Source: Rhynochetos jubatus (Eukaryota > Chordata > Aves > Eurypygiformes > Rhynochetidae). From it: 64,000 nucleotides of DNA. The first letter of the stretch is position 1, and the number at the start of each line of letters is the position of its first letter. A model generated the notes under the pieces. The model was given only the letters and a program-made list of their open reading frames with translations, was not told the DNA's origin and did no database searches. Shown here piece after piece: positions 33,201-45,480 of this stretch. Location: the NCBI GenBank assembly GCA_027574665.1, contig CM050672.1, positions 6,122,001-6,186,000 on the forward strand, in the 5' to 3' direction. The translations under genes and the position numbers were made by a program.

Positions 33201-36200
33201 TCTCAGAATTGCCAGGGAGCTGACTTAACCAGCGGCTGCTTACAGAGGGGGGATGTCTGCGTTCCCGTTTGTGCTCTACATCTTGCTCGCAGACCTGTGC
33301 TCGCTTCGAAACCGCCCCGCTCTGCACGCGTGGCACTGCCGGGGTGGCTTGCAGAGCGCCGACCCTGCAGCACCCGTTTCTCTTCTGCTCCCCCTTGCCT
33401 CTTCTAGTCCATCCCTCGTGACAAGTCTCACTCTTTCCTCAGCCTTCGGGACTCTCCAGCTTGTGCTGGTTGGAGCTTGCTGGAGGCTACTTTGGATACA
33501 AACTCCCAGGAGGACCTGTGGTGGTCCCAAAGAGGCTCCCCTCCACCTCTGTCCGGTGGCAGCTTTGTCCCTTTGTTTCCCAGGCGTAAGGGACTCCTGC
33601 CTTCTGCCGCAGTCTCTGGCTCAGCCGGCCTGCCCTCGTTCAGCCACGCTCTTGAGAAATCTCAGCGGAGAGTTAGACCTGGCAGATGGAGGCTGTTACC
33701 TCATTCCACAAAAATGCTTTGTTATTGAGAAAATGGAAACTGTCTGAGGTTTGGGAGCTGAATAGTCATTGGTGTCTGTTTTAACCGCGGTTTGGTGGTG
33801 GCTGCTGAAAGTTCCCCTCTCGGAGCATTCCCTTTTCCTACACCCATAATCTTCAAGTCATCAGAGAGCTGCAGTGATTTAACTCATTAGCTGAGCAAAT
33901 GCTGAATACTGTTGCATACTCTGCAGAAACTTCGCTAAAACCTCAGCATCTTCCAGCAAAAATGACTAGCCAAGAAATAACCCTTTGCAAACTGTTGGCC
34001 AGAAAAGTGATCCCTAGGGATACTAAGCCAAATTCAATGCTTTTTTACGATCTTGGCTGTGCCTCTTGTTTACTTGATTTTTAAAAAGCTGCATTAAGGT
34101 GATGCAGGAACTTCTTGGAGAGAAAAGGCATGTGTGGAGGCTCGTGTTTTGTGATTCTTTAACGCAGGTATCAGAATCCCGTTTCTGAAAAGAAATTTCT
34201 TTTGATCAGTAACTTTAAAAGTGGATTCCAGCACGGGGAATTTGGGAGCATAGGAGAAATAGTTCAATCCCTATTTTTATTCCTTGCAAGCTGGTTTTCA
34301 TATTGCTGTGAATAATGACTTGAGTTAGTACAGAAGAGCATTACCCTAAATAAAAGACCTGTATTTAGGTGTTTGTATGTATTCGTGAAACTGTGGCATC
34401 TGATACCTCCTGCTGTGAACATTACATAAGCATTATTCACCAGGCACCCTGTTAGAGCTGAGAGCAGCAGACTTGGCTTTCTGGAAATAAATGAAGACTT
34501 TTATTTATGTATTTTTAAACTAATGAATCTTAGTGGGCCAAATGAATGTCTTCCAGATGCTACAGATGGTTTTTACATGACTAAATATTTTGGGGCATAG
34601 AAAAACCTAGAATACTGGAACCACAAGATACTAAATATTTAATTATTACCCCGGAATGTAAATATGGCCTTGATATTTTGAATTTGTTTACACAAATTTC
34701 AAGTATTCACTGAGAACGTCATCAATTAACACGGTTCTGATCTTCTTATTTGGGAAGAAGAGTGACTACTCAGCGTTTTCTCCACATTTCTTTAAATATC
34801 AGAGTGGGTTTCAGTAACAGGAATTTGCTTAACTGGAGAAACAATCCCAGCTGTTGCAGGCAGAACCCAGGATCGGTACTTCAGGCTGTAATGAACTGTT
34901 TCCGTTCTAGATCCCTGCTTTCTGTGGCCTTACAGTGTAACCATAAAAATCCTTTCCAGGCTGAGCTCTGCCGCCCGAGGTCTTTGGGAAGCTTTTTCAT
35001 ATAAAACACAAATTGTAAAAACAATTAGCCGTTGATTTTTCCAGCTGCATCTTATCAGTTTGGACCCCATTTCTGGGCACATGTTTTTTCCTCTGACTAT
35101 AAAGCAACGTTATTTCTTGAATGATCCAAGCCCCCAGGATTTCCCTCATGTGGGTGCATCGGAGGTTGGGTAGTTTTGGTTGTAGTTCTGTGTGGCTGCA
35201 GATCACGCCACTTCTAAAACAGCGTGTGTACTAACCCAGTACTGCTGGGGAGAAATGCCTGTTTGAAGGCTCTTCTAATCAAACAAAAGAAACTGCAGAA
35301 TCATGTAAAACGTCCGTCTGAAAGGCCGAACTTCAGCATGGTTGAAGACAAAAATTCCTCTTTGAGGTCCACATCTGATGGCAGCATTCCTAAATATTGC
35401 TGAGGATGTGAAGGTGGTGAAGAAAGAACAGCGACAAAGTAAGTGGATCCTGAGCTGTCTGAGCGCGAGGACTACTTTTGTCGGCATCGCGGTCCCACGT
35501 ACTAGTCCAAACTGCTGACTGTTGCCAGGCTTTTGACCTCACCTTGGAATTCCGCTACCCTCATTTAAGGAAAACATGGCTGTTCCTGCGAACTAACGCC
35601 GTGGGAACTGGTGTGGAACTCCAGTGCCTTCTTCCAGCTCAGCTTTTAAAGCCCAAAGTGTAAATAGTGGGGTGACTGGCAAAGGCACGGCGTTACTTGG
35701 TCGAAAGATCTGGATTAACTGTACTCTGTAGCTGCAGGGTTCCGTGTCTGTCAGAACGGGTTGGGTTGGAACAGACCCTATAGATCATGTCCTCCTCTTC
35801 CTTCCCTTTTTCCTCTGCTTCTCGAGGAGTTCAGTTTGTGGAATCTCGTTGGAGGTTGGTCTGTAACATGCATTAGTGGGTGTCCCCGTTTCCAGGCTGA
35901 CGGGCGTATGTGCTGGATCTCAGAAGACAGACGGACAGGGACTTGGATCTTGGTTCCATTTTTAGTTCCATCAGGCTCGCCTTGTGCCAAAACCTTCTGA
36001 GGTGCAAATCCCAGGAGGGAGATAAAATAACTGCTGCCCTGCAGGTATTATAAGGATAAATAATGTTTTTGCTGGTGACAGCTGTTGGAGAACTGAGGAA
36101 GCAGGAATCCCGTAAGAGGTACGGGATGTCAGATCCGTGGAAACAGAGCACTTTGCATTTATGGGGATCATCATATATATTTGTGTGATTTGCAATAGGG

Positions 36201-39200
36201 AGGCAGGGAGCTAAACTCCTTTCCAAGTAAAGAAACAAATCTTTAGTTTGTGACCTCAAGTGAGGATTAGTTATTCTTATCTGCCTCCTTTCTCAGCACA
36301 TGGAAATCCTCAAATAGAAAAGCCAGCGTTTAAATTTTAAGGCGTTTCAGTGGCTGCCTTTAACACAGTGAACGCTTCATACCAAGAAAATTGCTGCGAT
36401 GCCGAACTCGGATGGTTCTGGAATATGTAGAGAACAGTGGTACTTACTCACAGTCATTAATAGCAAAAAGTATGCGGTGAGTTGCATGTAACTCGGCCAA
36501 GAGAAGTTTTATTTCTAGTATTTCTCAGTCCTATGCAAACATCGTGTCATACACAGGAAAATTCAATCTGGCCCGTTGCGCTTGTGTGGAAGTCTTGGAT
36601 GTGTTGCTTTTGGAGAGTCTGAAGAGCCGTGTGTGGAAAACCACAAACGCCCTTCAGGTTGGTGAAGGTGTCAGACCGTACGCACGGACTGTATCGTGCT
36701 TTGTGAAGCAACGACTCGACGCAGGAACGACGAAATAACTGCCTCGGGATCCTTGATAGCTCCGAGTTTTGACTTTAGAAGAAGATGCAGAGCAGAACTT
36801 TGAGTAAGAGTGGAAGAAGGCAATCCAGAGATTTTTGAGTAACTGGGTCCCGTGCAGATCATGGTTGGAATAACCCTTTCCAGTGGAAATCAGTGAGTTC
36901 TGCTGCCCGCCTCGTTAGCCCCTCACTTGGTAAATCAGGCTAATAACGATGTTCGTTAGCTTCTCGCTTTCTGTTAGGAGTTTGCTTGTTCTCAGGGGTT
37001 TTTTTCTGTCGTTGCAACATTGAGAGAAAGGATTTGGAAGTGAACTACATCTACACAAGATTGGAATCGAAATTCTTATGTCTCATGAAAATTTAGAGTA
37101 ACTTGCATTGTAAGTGTCCGATTTCCAGTCACAAGTAATGACATTTAAACCCCTGTAGGAAATGCAATCCCCGTGCTGATGTCACCCTCCGGTTTATGAT
37201 GGGACTGCTTTTGTTTCTGGGCAAGCACTTGAGTGTTTTGCTGGTGAAGCGATGATTTACTGGTGAGAGTTTCACTGGTGGCACCTGCTCCGGCTGTCTG
37301 CCGTGTGAGTCACTGGGAGAGCCGCACTCCCGCTGCATCCCGCAGTGGAGCCCGTCGAGGTTTACGCTGCTCCGTCGCGTTCGGCAATGCAAGGTAACAG
37401 AACGGGTCTGAGTCTGTGTTTCCAGGGGTTTGCCAATTTGGGACAAATAGTAAATAGAGCGACTTTGTTCTGGTGGGTTAGGAGAAGGAGCGTTATTAGA
37501 GCGTTGGTGGTCTTGATGCTGTGAAGGCCACGACCCTCGAACTGCCTAAGCAGCCAAGGAACATCTTTCAATCCCATGAGTGAGCCAGCTGCTGTCGCTT
37601 CCTTCAGTGAAGGAACGTGGAACATCATCTCTGCTGCAAAGAAATGGGGCGTTGCTTCCTAGCTGCTGCTTCAGGGGCTGAAACATCAACTCTTCTTGGT
37701 GTCTACCTGAAAGTTGTGGTGAGAGGAACCTCCCTTAAAGCCCTAACCTTTTGGTTCCTTCCTGATCTGTGCCATGTAGGTTTCCTTGTAAATCTTGGGT
37801 TTGAATGAGGTTCTGTCAAGGAGCTGGATCAGGGGCTCTCTAATATTGTTGCTGCTTTTCTGTTCATGTGGGGTTTTCTTCTGTAAAGGAGCAATTTTTA
37901 TGAGTTTCTAGGCACGGTCAGCACGTGTGCTTTACCGTACCGCCAGCCCACAGCAGTGCCCAGACTGGCGTGCCGTCGGCGTGGTGAGCAGTAGCCCCGG
38001 CTCAGAGACACCCGTCGGGCGGGCAGGGGCACAGATGTTGGGCAGGGGCATAGATATAAAGATAGAGGCTTTATATCACGTGGAGTTGCGTGATATAAAG
38101 GCATTCATAAATTTCGTGCCCCTTCAAATAGCTGTTTCCACGTAGGGGTTTGGATGTGGCACCAGTTTTCCCAGGTACCACCAAAGACTCATCTCAAAGG
38201 ATGGCAGCACAGCATCGCAGGCATGCTGCGTCTTGCGGATTTATTTTAGTGCTTGCAAGGAGTTATTTTTTAGAGAATTTATGTAAAATATGTGACAGTT
38301 ACAACTGGTGGCTTCTATTATTTAAAATGTGCAGTGTTTATGAGTAGTTTTTTAAGGCACCGTCGAGAAATGCTTTATCAAGGAGGCTGATTTCAAGGTA
38401 ACCAGCTCTGTAGAGTGAAAGTAAATGACACCTGATGACCAGGTCACCGAGCGGAGAAACCTTCAGCCATGGAAGAAGGGAACTTGTTTCACGGCCACGT
38501 TGGCAAGGTGGTGGCTGAAGGAAGAGGTTGTCTTCCTCTCCCAGCGATGCCCTGTCTGTCCCCGTGTTCTTGCCCTCTCAGGGCTATGCTGTCCCTGGAG
38601 AGCAGTACCTTTTTTCAAGAGGGTTGGAGTTGGCACGTACAGCATCTCCCAGGCAACAAACGATCTCAGTTTTGTTTCGGACCACAGGCAAGCAGTTCTC
38701 GGGATGGTAACCTGAGACAATTTGTCTTTGCCAGGATTCAGTCCTTCCCCAGATTTAGAAGCTGCTCACATGCTGCAGACTCCAGAGCTGCGATTGTCTT
38801 TGCTTGCAAGGGACACCGGCAGCTGCAAACAGTATTTTAGAGGGAGGCTGGCCTACCTTCTGGTGGAGAGGCCCATGGTTAGTGATGGGGATGGTGGGCA
38901 CATATGTGGCACACGAGTGTCACTGCGGTGTCTCCCCTGTCACCTTTGATTCTGCAGGCAGGTGGAGAGCCCCAAAAGGTGTAGAACCACCGGGGGTACA
39001 ATGCAGGTTAGCTTCCCCAGTCAGTGTATTGCTTACACGCAAGAAACCCAACTACAGATGCTCATGTTTGGGAGACAAAGAATCAACTTGACAAAGGGAA
39101 TATTTTGACCAAATTTGGTGAAAAAATTCACTTTGCCCTTTAAGTAATAGACATACATTAAATAAAACATGTCTGGTTTATGTGTCTTCTCCTGCTACTG

Positions 39201-40699
39201 TAAGTCAAAGTTGCTTTGTTTATTAAAACAACTGAAGTTGAGCAGAGCCCTAATCAGCAAAAGAGCTGCCAGGCTTTCTGGAGAAGATGGGTAATCAGGG
39301 GTTGGGCTCAGGGCACGCAGGTTTGCTCTTCAGCACGTGAGGACAAAACGTCCCCTGCAGCCTGTCCATAAGCTTGCAAGCATGCTCGTTCAGAAGCAAG
39401 CTTGCAGCATCCCCTGGATTGCCTTTATGTGCAAAGCAGAGGTGTAATCTAGTAAGTACCTTTTATTCAGGGACTGCAGAACGCTTTGTAAACACTGACT
39501 TAAATGATGGATCACCTCAGAAATAAGAATAGCTTCATCCTCAGATTAAAGAACAGCCGCCTCTAAGGGAAAGAAGAGTGAAAACCTCAGCAGTAGGCAA
39601 GAATTGTAAGAGAACTTTAGGGAAATAGAGCGGAATTCCATTATTCTGCAGTGATATGTGTACCAAGATGCTAGAGCAGTCCGATTATTTCTTCTGCATC
39701 AGGACTGTGATGTCTGTTTGAATTGCAAGATTCTTGTGTGCTGAGCAGATCTAAGATGAAGGTAAATTGGCCTCAGTGTGCAGTTAGTCATTTCCTGTCA
39801 TGCTTTCATGTTTGAGTTGTAGTGTACTGGATTATGACCTTTATTTTGTGGGGCAAAGATTTTGAAACATTACTGCCGGAGTCCTGGGTTTGTGGAGCTG
39901 GATAAGCAGTTAGGCATTTGCACGGCTGTGGGCCAACTTTGCTGGGTTACATGGGCATAAATCAATTCAGTCCAAAATTAGACTTCCATGGCAAGATTAT
40001 AATCCTCACAACATGTTTATTCTTCGGGACTCCCCTTTTCTTCGTGTAATAGCCGGGGTGTTATCAAGATTTCACTGAGCTCCTGCGTTGGGAAGGTTTA
40101 GGACATCCTAGGCGCTACGCGAGGGTTGTGTTCTGTGAGTTTGGGGTGTGGATGCGTTTTCCCATTTGACCTTGGCGGGCACGTTTGTTTCTGGAGAACG
40201 GTGACTTTGTGCAGGTGCCCTGTGCCTCGTGCGAGGTTGTAATCGCGATGATGTGTGGCGTTAGCAGGCGGAGCACGCGGAACGAGAACGTGCTACAACA
40301 CGGCGGTGGCATGAAGCACCGTATATACCGATTTGTAGCTTGATGCGTGTTTATGTGTACCCTCTTTGTGACTTTCTGGATGGAACCTCATCCAGTTACA
40401 ACCCCTTCCCACCACCTTTTCTTGTCCATCACTTCATAATGACCCTGGCAAAGAAGGTTCACAGATAAATTATACCGCTTCTAAGCAACGAGCGTTTCCC
40501 TGCCCAGTTTAACTTCTGCCTAGACCTGGAGGCCAGCCACTGCCCCTTAATTTGGTCTGTATGGTTGATGACTATCTTTAGGGTTTGTTTTATGTGCTTG
40601 CCTTACTGTTTGTTGTCAGCAGGATGATGGTTGGTGTACGGTCTGCTCAGTATGTCTGAAAGGCCTTTTCAGCCCTGCACAAGTAACACGTTCCTCATT
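33201..40699 (+). other. Middle part of inferred FHL3 intron 1, no gene seen
   Basis: The AT-rich stretch at 34,300-34,760 carries ACTAAATATTTAATTATTA (about 34,628) and GGAATGTAAATATGG, words of MEF2/TEAD/forkhead type, which would suit a muscle-expressed gene such as FHL3 but are unproven. A 12-bp hairpin lies at 38,069-38,100. No exon is recognised. Confidence 0.4.
35759..35800 (-). repeat. CR1 LINE 3'-tail fragment (short)
   Basis: GGGTTGGGTTGGAACAGACC followed by ATAGATCATGTCCTCC matches the reverse complement of the CR1 tail with several changes. It is short and diverged. Confidence 0.5.
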
Positions 40700-41012
40700 G
40701 TCCCTCAAGAGAGTTGGGCTTGTTTAGCCTGCAGAAGGGAAGGCTCTGAAGAGACCTTATAGCTCCTTCCAGTGCCTGGGGGGCTACAGGAGAGCTGGGG
40801 GGACTCTTTACAAGGACAGGGAGTGACAGGACAAGGGGTAATGGGGAACAGGTTGTCCAGGGAAGCTGTGGGTGCCCCATCCCTGGCAGTGTCCAAGGCC
40901 AGGCTGGATGAGGCTGGGAGCAACCTGGGCTATGGAAGGTGTCCCTGCCCATGGCAGAGGGGTTGGAACTGGATGATCTTTAAGGTCCAACACAAACCAT
41001 TCTATGATTTTT
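40700..41012 (+). repeat. CR1 LINE, 5'-truncated, plus orientation
   Basis: About 310 bases of the CR1 3' region are readable: TTTAGCCTGCAGAAGGGAAG near 40,719, then GGCTGGATGAGGCTGGGAGC, then GTTGGAACTGGATGATCTTTAAGGTCC in overlapping pieces, ending CCATTCTATGATTT. It is truncated at its 5' side as CR1 copies usually are. It is the longest interspersed repeat I recognise in the window. Confidence 0.85.
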
Positions 41013-44000
41013 TTCCCAATTTTCTAGTTGAAAAAGGAGAACTAGGAGCATTTGACATTGGCAGACTCTCAAGATGTGATTTGTTGAGCACGCACTAGCT
41101 GATGGCGTTTTTGCTGGGGCTGTTGAGGCTGAGAGACCACGAGCAGAAGGGAGGGCTGCGTGTTCCTCTGTTGGGGATGTAGTGTGAGCTGATGGCACGG
41201 TGCCGGCAGTGGAAGTGCTGCTGGGCTGGGGTTGTGCCCGCTGGCTGTCACAGGCGACCACAGCCTGAACATGGCGTGCACTTTCAGTACGCACTCCAGT
41301 GTTTTTGGTATCACTGTTACCATAACTGAACCGAAGCGTATCCTTCTCTCTTAAACAGGTGGACTAACATGGTTGAGAGGACAAGGGAGCTGGAGTTCAG
41401 AGAGCAATTGCACGCCTGTCCCATGCTCCTTTTTAAGAATTGATACGAGCAGCCGTTTCCCTGGGCTGGGACTCCCGCTCCTCCGACCACACCAAAGCTC
41501 CCGTGACCAGTCACACTCCCTGAAACTTGGCTCCAGCATCTTTCTTCCTATTACGGTCACCCGGGCCATGTCTGCAGCTGCTGCCTGCAGCCGGTGCCCA
41601 GCGCCAGGGGCAGCCTCGCCTGGGCAGGCTGTTGGCTCCTGCTTGCTCGGCGATGCCCGTGGCAGGCGAAGGTACCTGTGCGGTGGAGCTTGGGCCAGGC
41701 TGTCTCTTCTTCTCTCAAGCCGCTTCAGAGACCGGCCAGAATCTCATTTGGCACGTCTTTAAGCCGCAGGCTTGTTAATCATCTGGTGAAAGGGACTTCA
41801 CTTGGCTGAGGAGATGTTCCTGATGTGTTCGTGTCTTACTCCTCGGCTCTTGGACTTCCTCCGCCAGTTAAGTGGTCTGAATCATGGCAGCTCCAAACTG
41901 CCCAAACATTTCAAGTCCTGACTTCCTGTTGAGTGCGCAGAATTTGCTTACTTTGTGTTTTAAATAAGATTAACAGCCGAGGTCTTGAGCAAACATTGGT
42001 GTATGTCAGCAGAATGACAGTCTGCCTGTTCCGAAGGTGTCCTAACAGCTCCTAGCTGTTAGCTGTGCCCCGGGTCCAACCTGCCCTCTGAAGGGAGAGC
42101 ATTTTGTTCAGAACCTGAAATAGTTAATTAACCCTTACAGGTGTTGAGCAATAACTTTTTAACTCCCTCCTTTCTTCCTGGGCAGTTTCTCATCTTATGG
42201 TTGCATGGTAAGGGACTCTTTAGCTTCTTTCTCTGCCCCTGGTAGAATTAACTTTCCCTCAAGAAAGCAGGTCCAAAGCAAGACCCGAATTGCCTGTTGC
42301 CTTTCTGCTTGTCAGCCCACACTCTGCTATCCGTCGGTTGGGGTTTTGGAAGGCGGGTAGGCACAGTGGAGAGAAGCATCCCTGGGAAGCCTGGCATCCC
42401 TCACCGGTGGTGTTTGAATAGATCCCGTTGCTCTTCCTCCAAAGCACGTATCTTCTTGCTCACTGTGTGGATTTTTCACCTCACAGCTGGACCCGGGGTG
42501 GGGGACTGCTTGGATAGGAAGGATGTGGGGAGGAAAGGGACACAGGTAGCTGAAAACCAAATGCAAAGCAAGGTCTTGGGCACAAGAAATTGCAGTTTGA
42601 ATCTCAGATGGGCAAATCTGCCTGGTTTTCCACTGTCGCATGGAAAATTGTACTCCCCTACAACTGCGGCCTCGTTAAAAAGAGATTCTTTAAAGGGTAG
42701 AGAAGGGACAAAAGTCCCAGTGTGTACAAATATTGGCTCAGAGCTTTGTCCCGTGAGAGCCTGGCTGTTAGCAGCAGGTTCTCTTTTCACACAGGAAAAG
42801 TTTTGGTTTATGTTTCCTCATCTTAGGAGAAGGAATGAGAAATTTAGTACTAGAGGGAAAAGGTTTATAAACTCATTAACAACTCATTTTGAAACCAGAG
42901 CAGAGTTTTGGAGTTCCTTTGGATCCAGAACTTCCCAACAGACTCAGCCATGTCCACTGCACATCAAGGCCAAAACGATTTCCACGTGCAGACAGCTGAC
43001 TGTGTATGGTCTCTCTAAGGTTTGTTGGCCTTCCTCGGAGACCCGGCCAATTTATTGTAATTCGAAAGTTTAATTTAAACTTTAAAAAAAATTGCTGCTT
43101 TCCAGATCTCTTTCTGGTCTTGCAGAATTCAGCAGGTGCTTAGACCAGGCATCGGTGGTCATTGACCTCCAGAGTCAGCGTTGTTGGTGTTACCAGAATG
43201 CGTGAAAGTGAGCCTGGCCTCCTGGAGATGCATCCCATCACCTCCTCGGTAGAATAATGCTGATATAGAAAATAAATATTAGCATACATGTTGTGCCGTG
43301 TCACTGGTGTATAAAGTGATTAAGAGACTTCCTGTGTCTCAGCCTGTTGTTGGAGACAGAGGGCACCTCTTACTGCACGTACCAGAGTCAGGCTTTGTGT
43401 CCTGGAGGTCTTCCAGTGCTCTCGCTGCGCTGGAAACCTCACTCTCCAGCTTTTGGGTCGGACTGGGCTGCGTACCTGCCCTTAGCAGCGCTCTCCTGGC
43501 ACCCTTTCGCTCCACGCCGCTCCCACGCGAGCCCGGCACAGCGGTGGTGGCCGTGCCCGCACCGCGGCCGTTTGCCCTTGCTCATCTTGGACCGGGTGCG
43601 ATGTCCCGGCTGTGCAGACAGCACCATGCTTCCTGCAGTGCTCTGGGGCTGGCACAGCGGAGGTTTTCTTGGTTTAAGGGTAAGATCAGTCTGCTTGTGA
43701 CTTGTTAGGTGCTTTAACAGTTTCTGCTGCTGCTTCCTCGCAAAGTTGTGGGCGTTTTCAGGGAGCTGCCTACCTTGCTGAGCGAGGATTCTGACAGCAC
43801 GTACTTCACACAAAATGCAGGGTGTTCCCTTACAACCGTGCCAGCCGTTTTGCTAAATCTGTTGCAGGAGGTTGGTATGCCCGTGCGTGGGGAAACGACT
43901 GCAGCGCGGCTCGCTCAGCAGAGCTCGGCACATGCACAGGCATGGTCCAGGGGAGGGCTGTGTGGCCTCACACCCAGCTGATTTGTCTCCTGCCATCTCC

Positions 44001-44500
44001 TCCGAGGCTGACTCTAAGAGCCAAATCTTCCCTACGTGTTGGAGGAATGGCCTGCAGCATCCTCCCGTTGTGCTGGTGATGGAGCTGCTCGTGAGGCCTG
44101 TGGATGGTCCCTGTGATGTGAGGACTCTGTTCCCCAGAGCAGCCCTTCATACTTGGGATTTCCAAGCTGTCCATCGGGAGGCTCGGGCTGGAAGGCTGCT
44201 CGGAGCAGAGATCTGAGGGCAGGAAGTGACTCAGTGGTGCTACGAGCAGGCAGGCGAAGGCTTGATGCAACACCGCTCCCAAGGGTGCTCCGTGCAGGCT
44301 GCGTCCGGCTGGTTACACTCGGCACCCTCCTGCCAAGCTGCCTCCGGCCTCTCACCGACAGCAGGATCCCCCTGAACAGCAGATGGGGGAGGTTGTTCCC
44401 ACTGTGCCAGGTCTACGGCCACGGTCCAGGGTTTGGGAGCAGAGAAAAGAGGGTACAGAGAGAGGCAGCAGTGTGAGGAGGCGCAGAGAAACCTGCGCGG

Positions 44501-44532
44501 TACCCCAGGGAGCTGGTACCCCAGGGAGCTGG
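44501..44532 (+). repeat. 16-bp perfect tandem duplication
   Basis: The unit TACCCCAGGGAGCTGG occurs twice back to back with no mismatch (44,501-44,516 and 44,517-44,532), which suggests a recent slippage event. Confidence 0.9.
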
Positions 44533-45214
44533 CCCCCACTGTCACAGAGAGCCTGGGGGGCTGGGGTACGCAGTGACCCGGAGCGGATCCGCCGAAGCGG
44601 TGTCAGGATATGTGGACTGAGAACGTTCCCGGCCTGACAGAGGGGCTGGGGCTGCTCCTCAAAGCAAGCAGCTGGTTTCCCTTTTAGGGTCGGCGGCAGG
44701 CAGAAACAATTTCACACAGATTCCAGGACCCATAATGGTTCTGGAAAGCCAACAGGAACAAAAAGCGTTCTTCTCCTCTTCTGACCTTGGAGCGCGTTGA
44801 GGACCGTCTTCCAAAGCCTTGTCCCTGGGCTGTTTCATCCTTACATGGGGAATGCTCGCCTGTCCCGGCAAGGTTGCGCTTTCTCTTCTGCGTGTCTGTT
44901 TAGGTGTGAGCTGCAACTGCACAAGCTGTGCTCAGAGCAGCCCAGGGAAGGTGAGAACAGGCAGGAACCTGACAGGCAAAGGCAGGTCTATTCCTGTGGC
45001 CTGGAAAGATTAAGTGTTTCCCTAGGAATAGCCTTATGGGTTGCTCTAGGATCACTTCGTGGAGCAGCTGGTTGTGACCTGACAACAAACCGGTGTGGAG
45101 TTACACAGGGTTATAGGTTCACCCCACGCGAGACCTCTCGCTGAAGGAGTTGGTTGTAGCAGGAATCGTCTCCGAAGGCTGATTAAACTCTTAAGTGATT
45201 GCATGCAGCAGAAA

Positions 45215-45480
45215 GCCTGGCCCTGGACAGTCGGTGCTGCCTCCTTTGCATAATGGGGCCCCAGTTTATAGGCACTAAAATTAATGTACTAATCTCCTGG
45301 GGCTGTGGCTAAGCCATCGTGCCCTGCTGCAGACAATGACACAGGGGTGGTGTTAGGTGCATGTTACTCTCTAATTAGAAAGTGGACTCTGCTGTGTGCC
45401 CTTGACAAATTGCTGACCTTTCTCATATGTGAAGCTATTCTGAGCTCTGTTCCAGACTGATCGGATTTGCATCTTTAGAT
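45215..45480. promoter_or_regulatory. Candidate enhancer patch with POU octamer
   Basis: An AT-rich block in GC-rich intron DNA contains CTCCTTTGCATAATGG (POU-like, about 45,240), AAAATTAATG (about 45,278), GACAATGACAC (SOX-like), TCTAATTAGAAAG (about 45,370) and the exact octamer ATTTGCAT at 45,465-45,472. It could serve FHL3 or a more distant developmental gene. The function is inferred. Confidence 0.33.

Noticed and set aside
29880-37982. A 15-base word shared by 29,880-29,894 and 37,968-37,982
   Set aside because: One or two such matches are expected by chance in 64 kb, and the flanks do not match.
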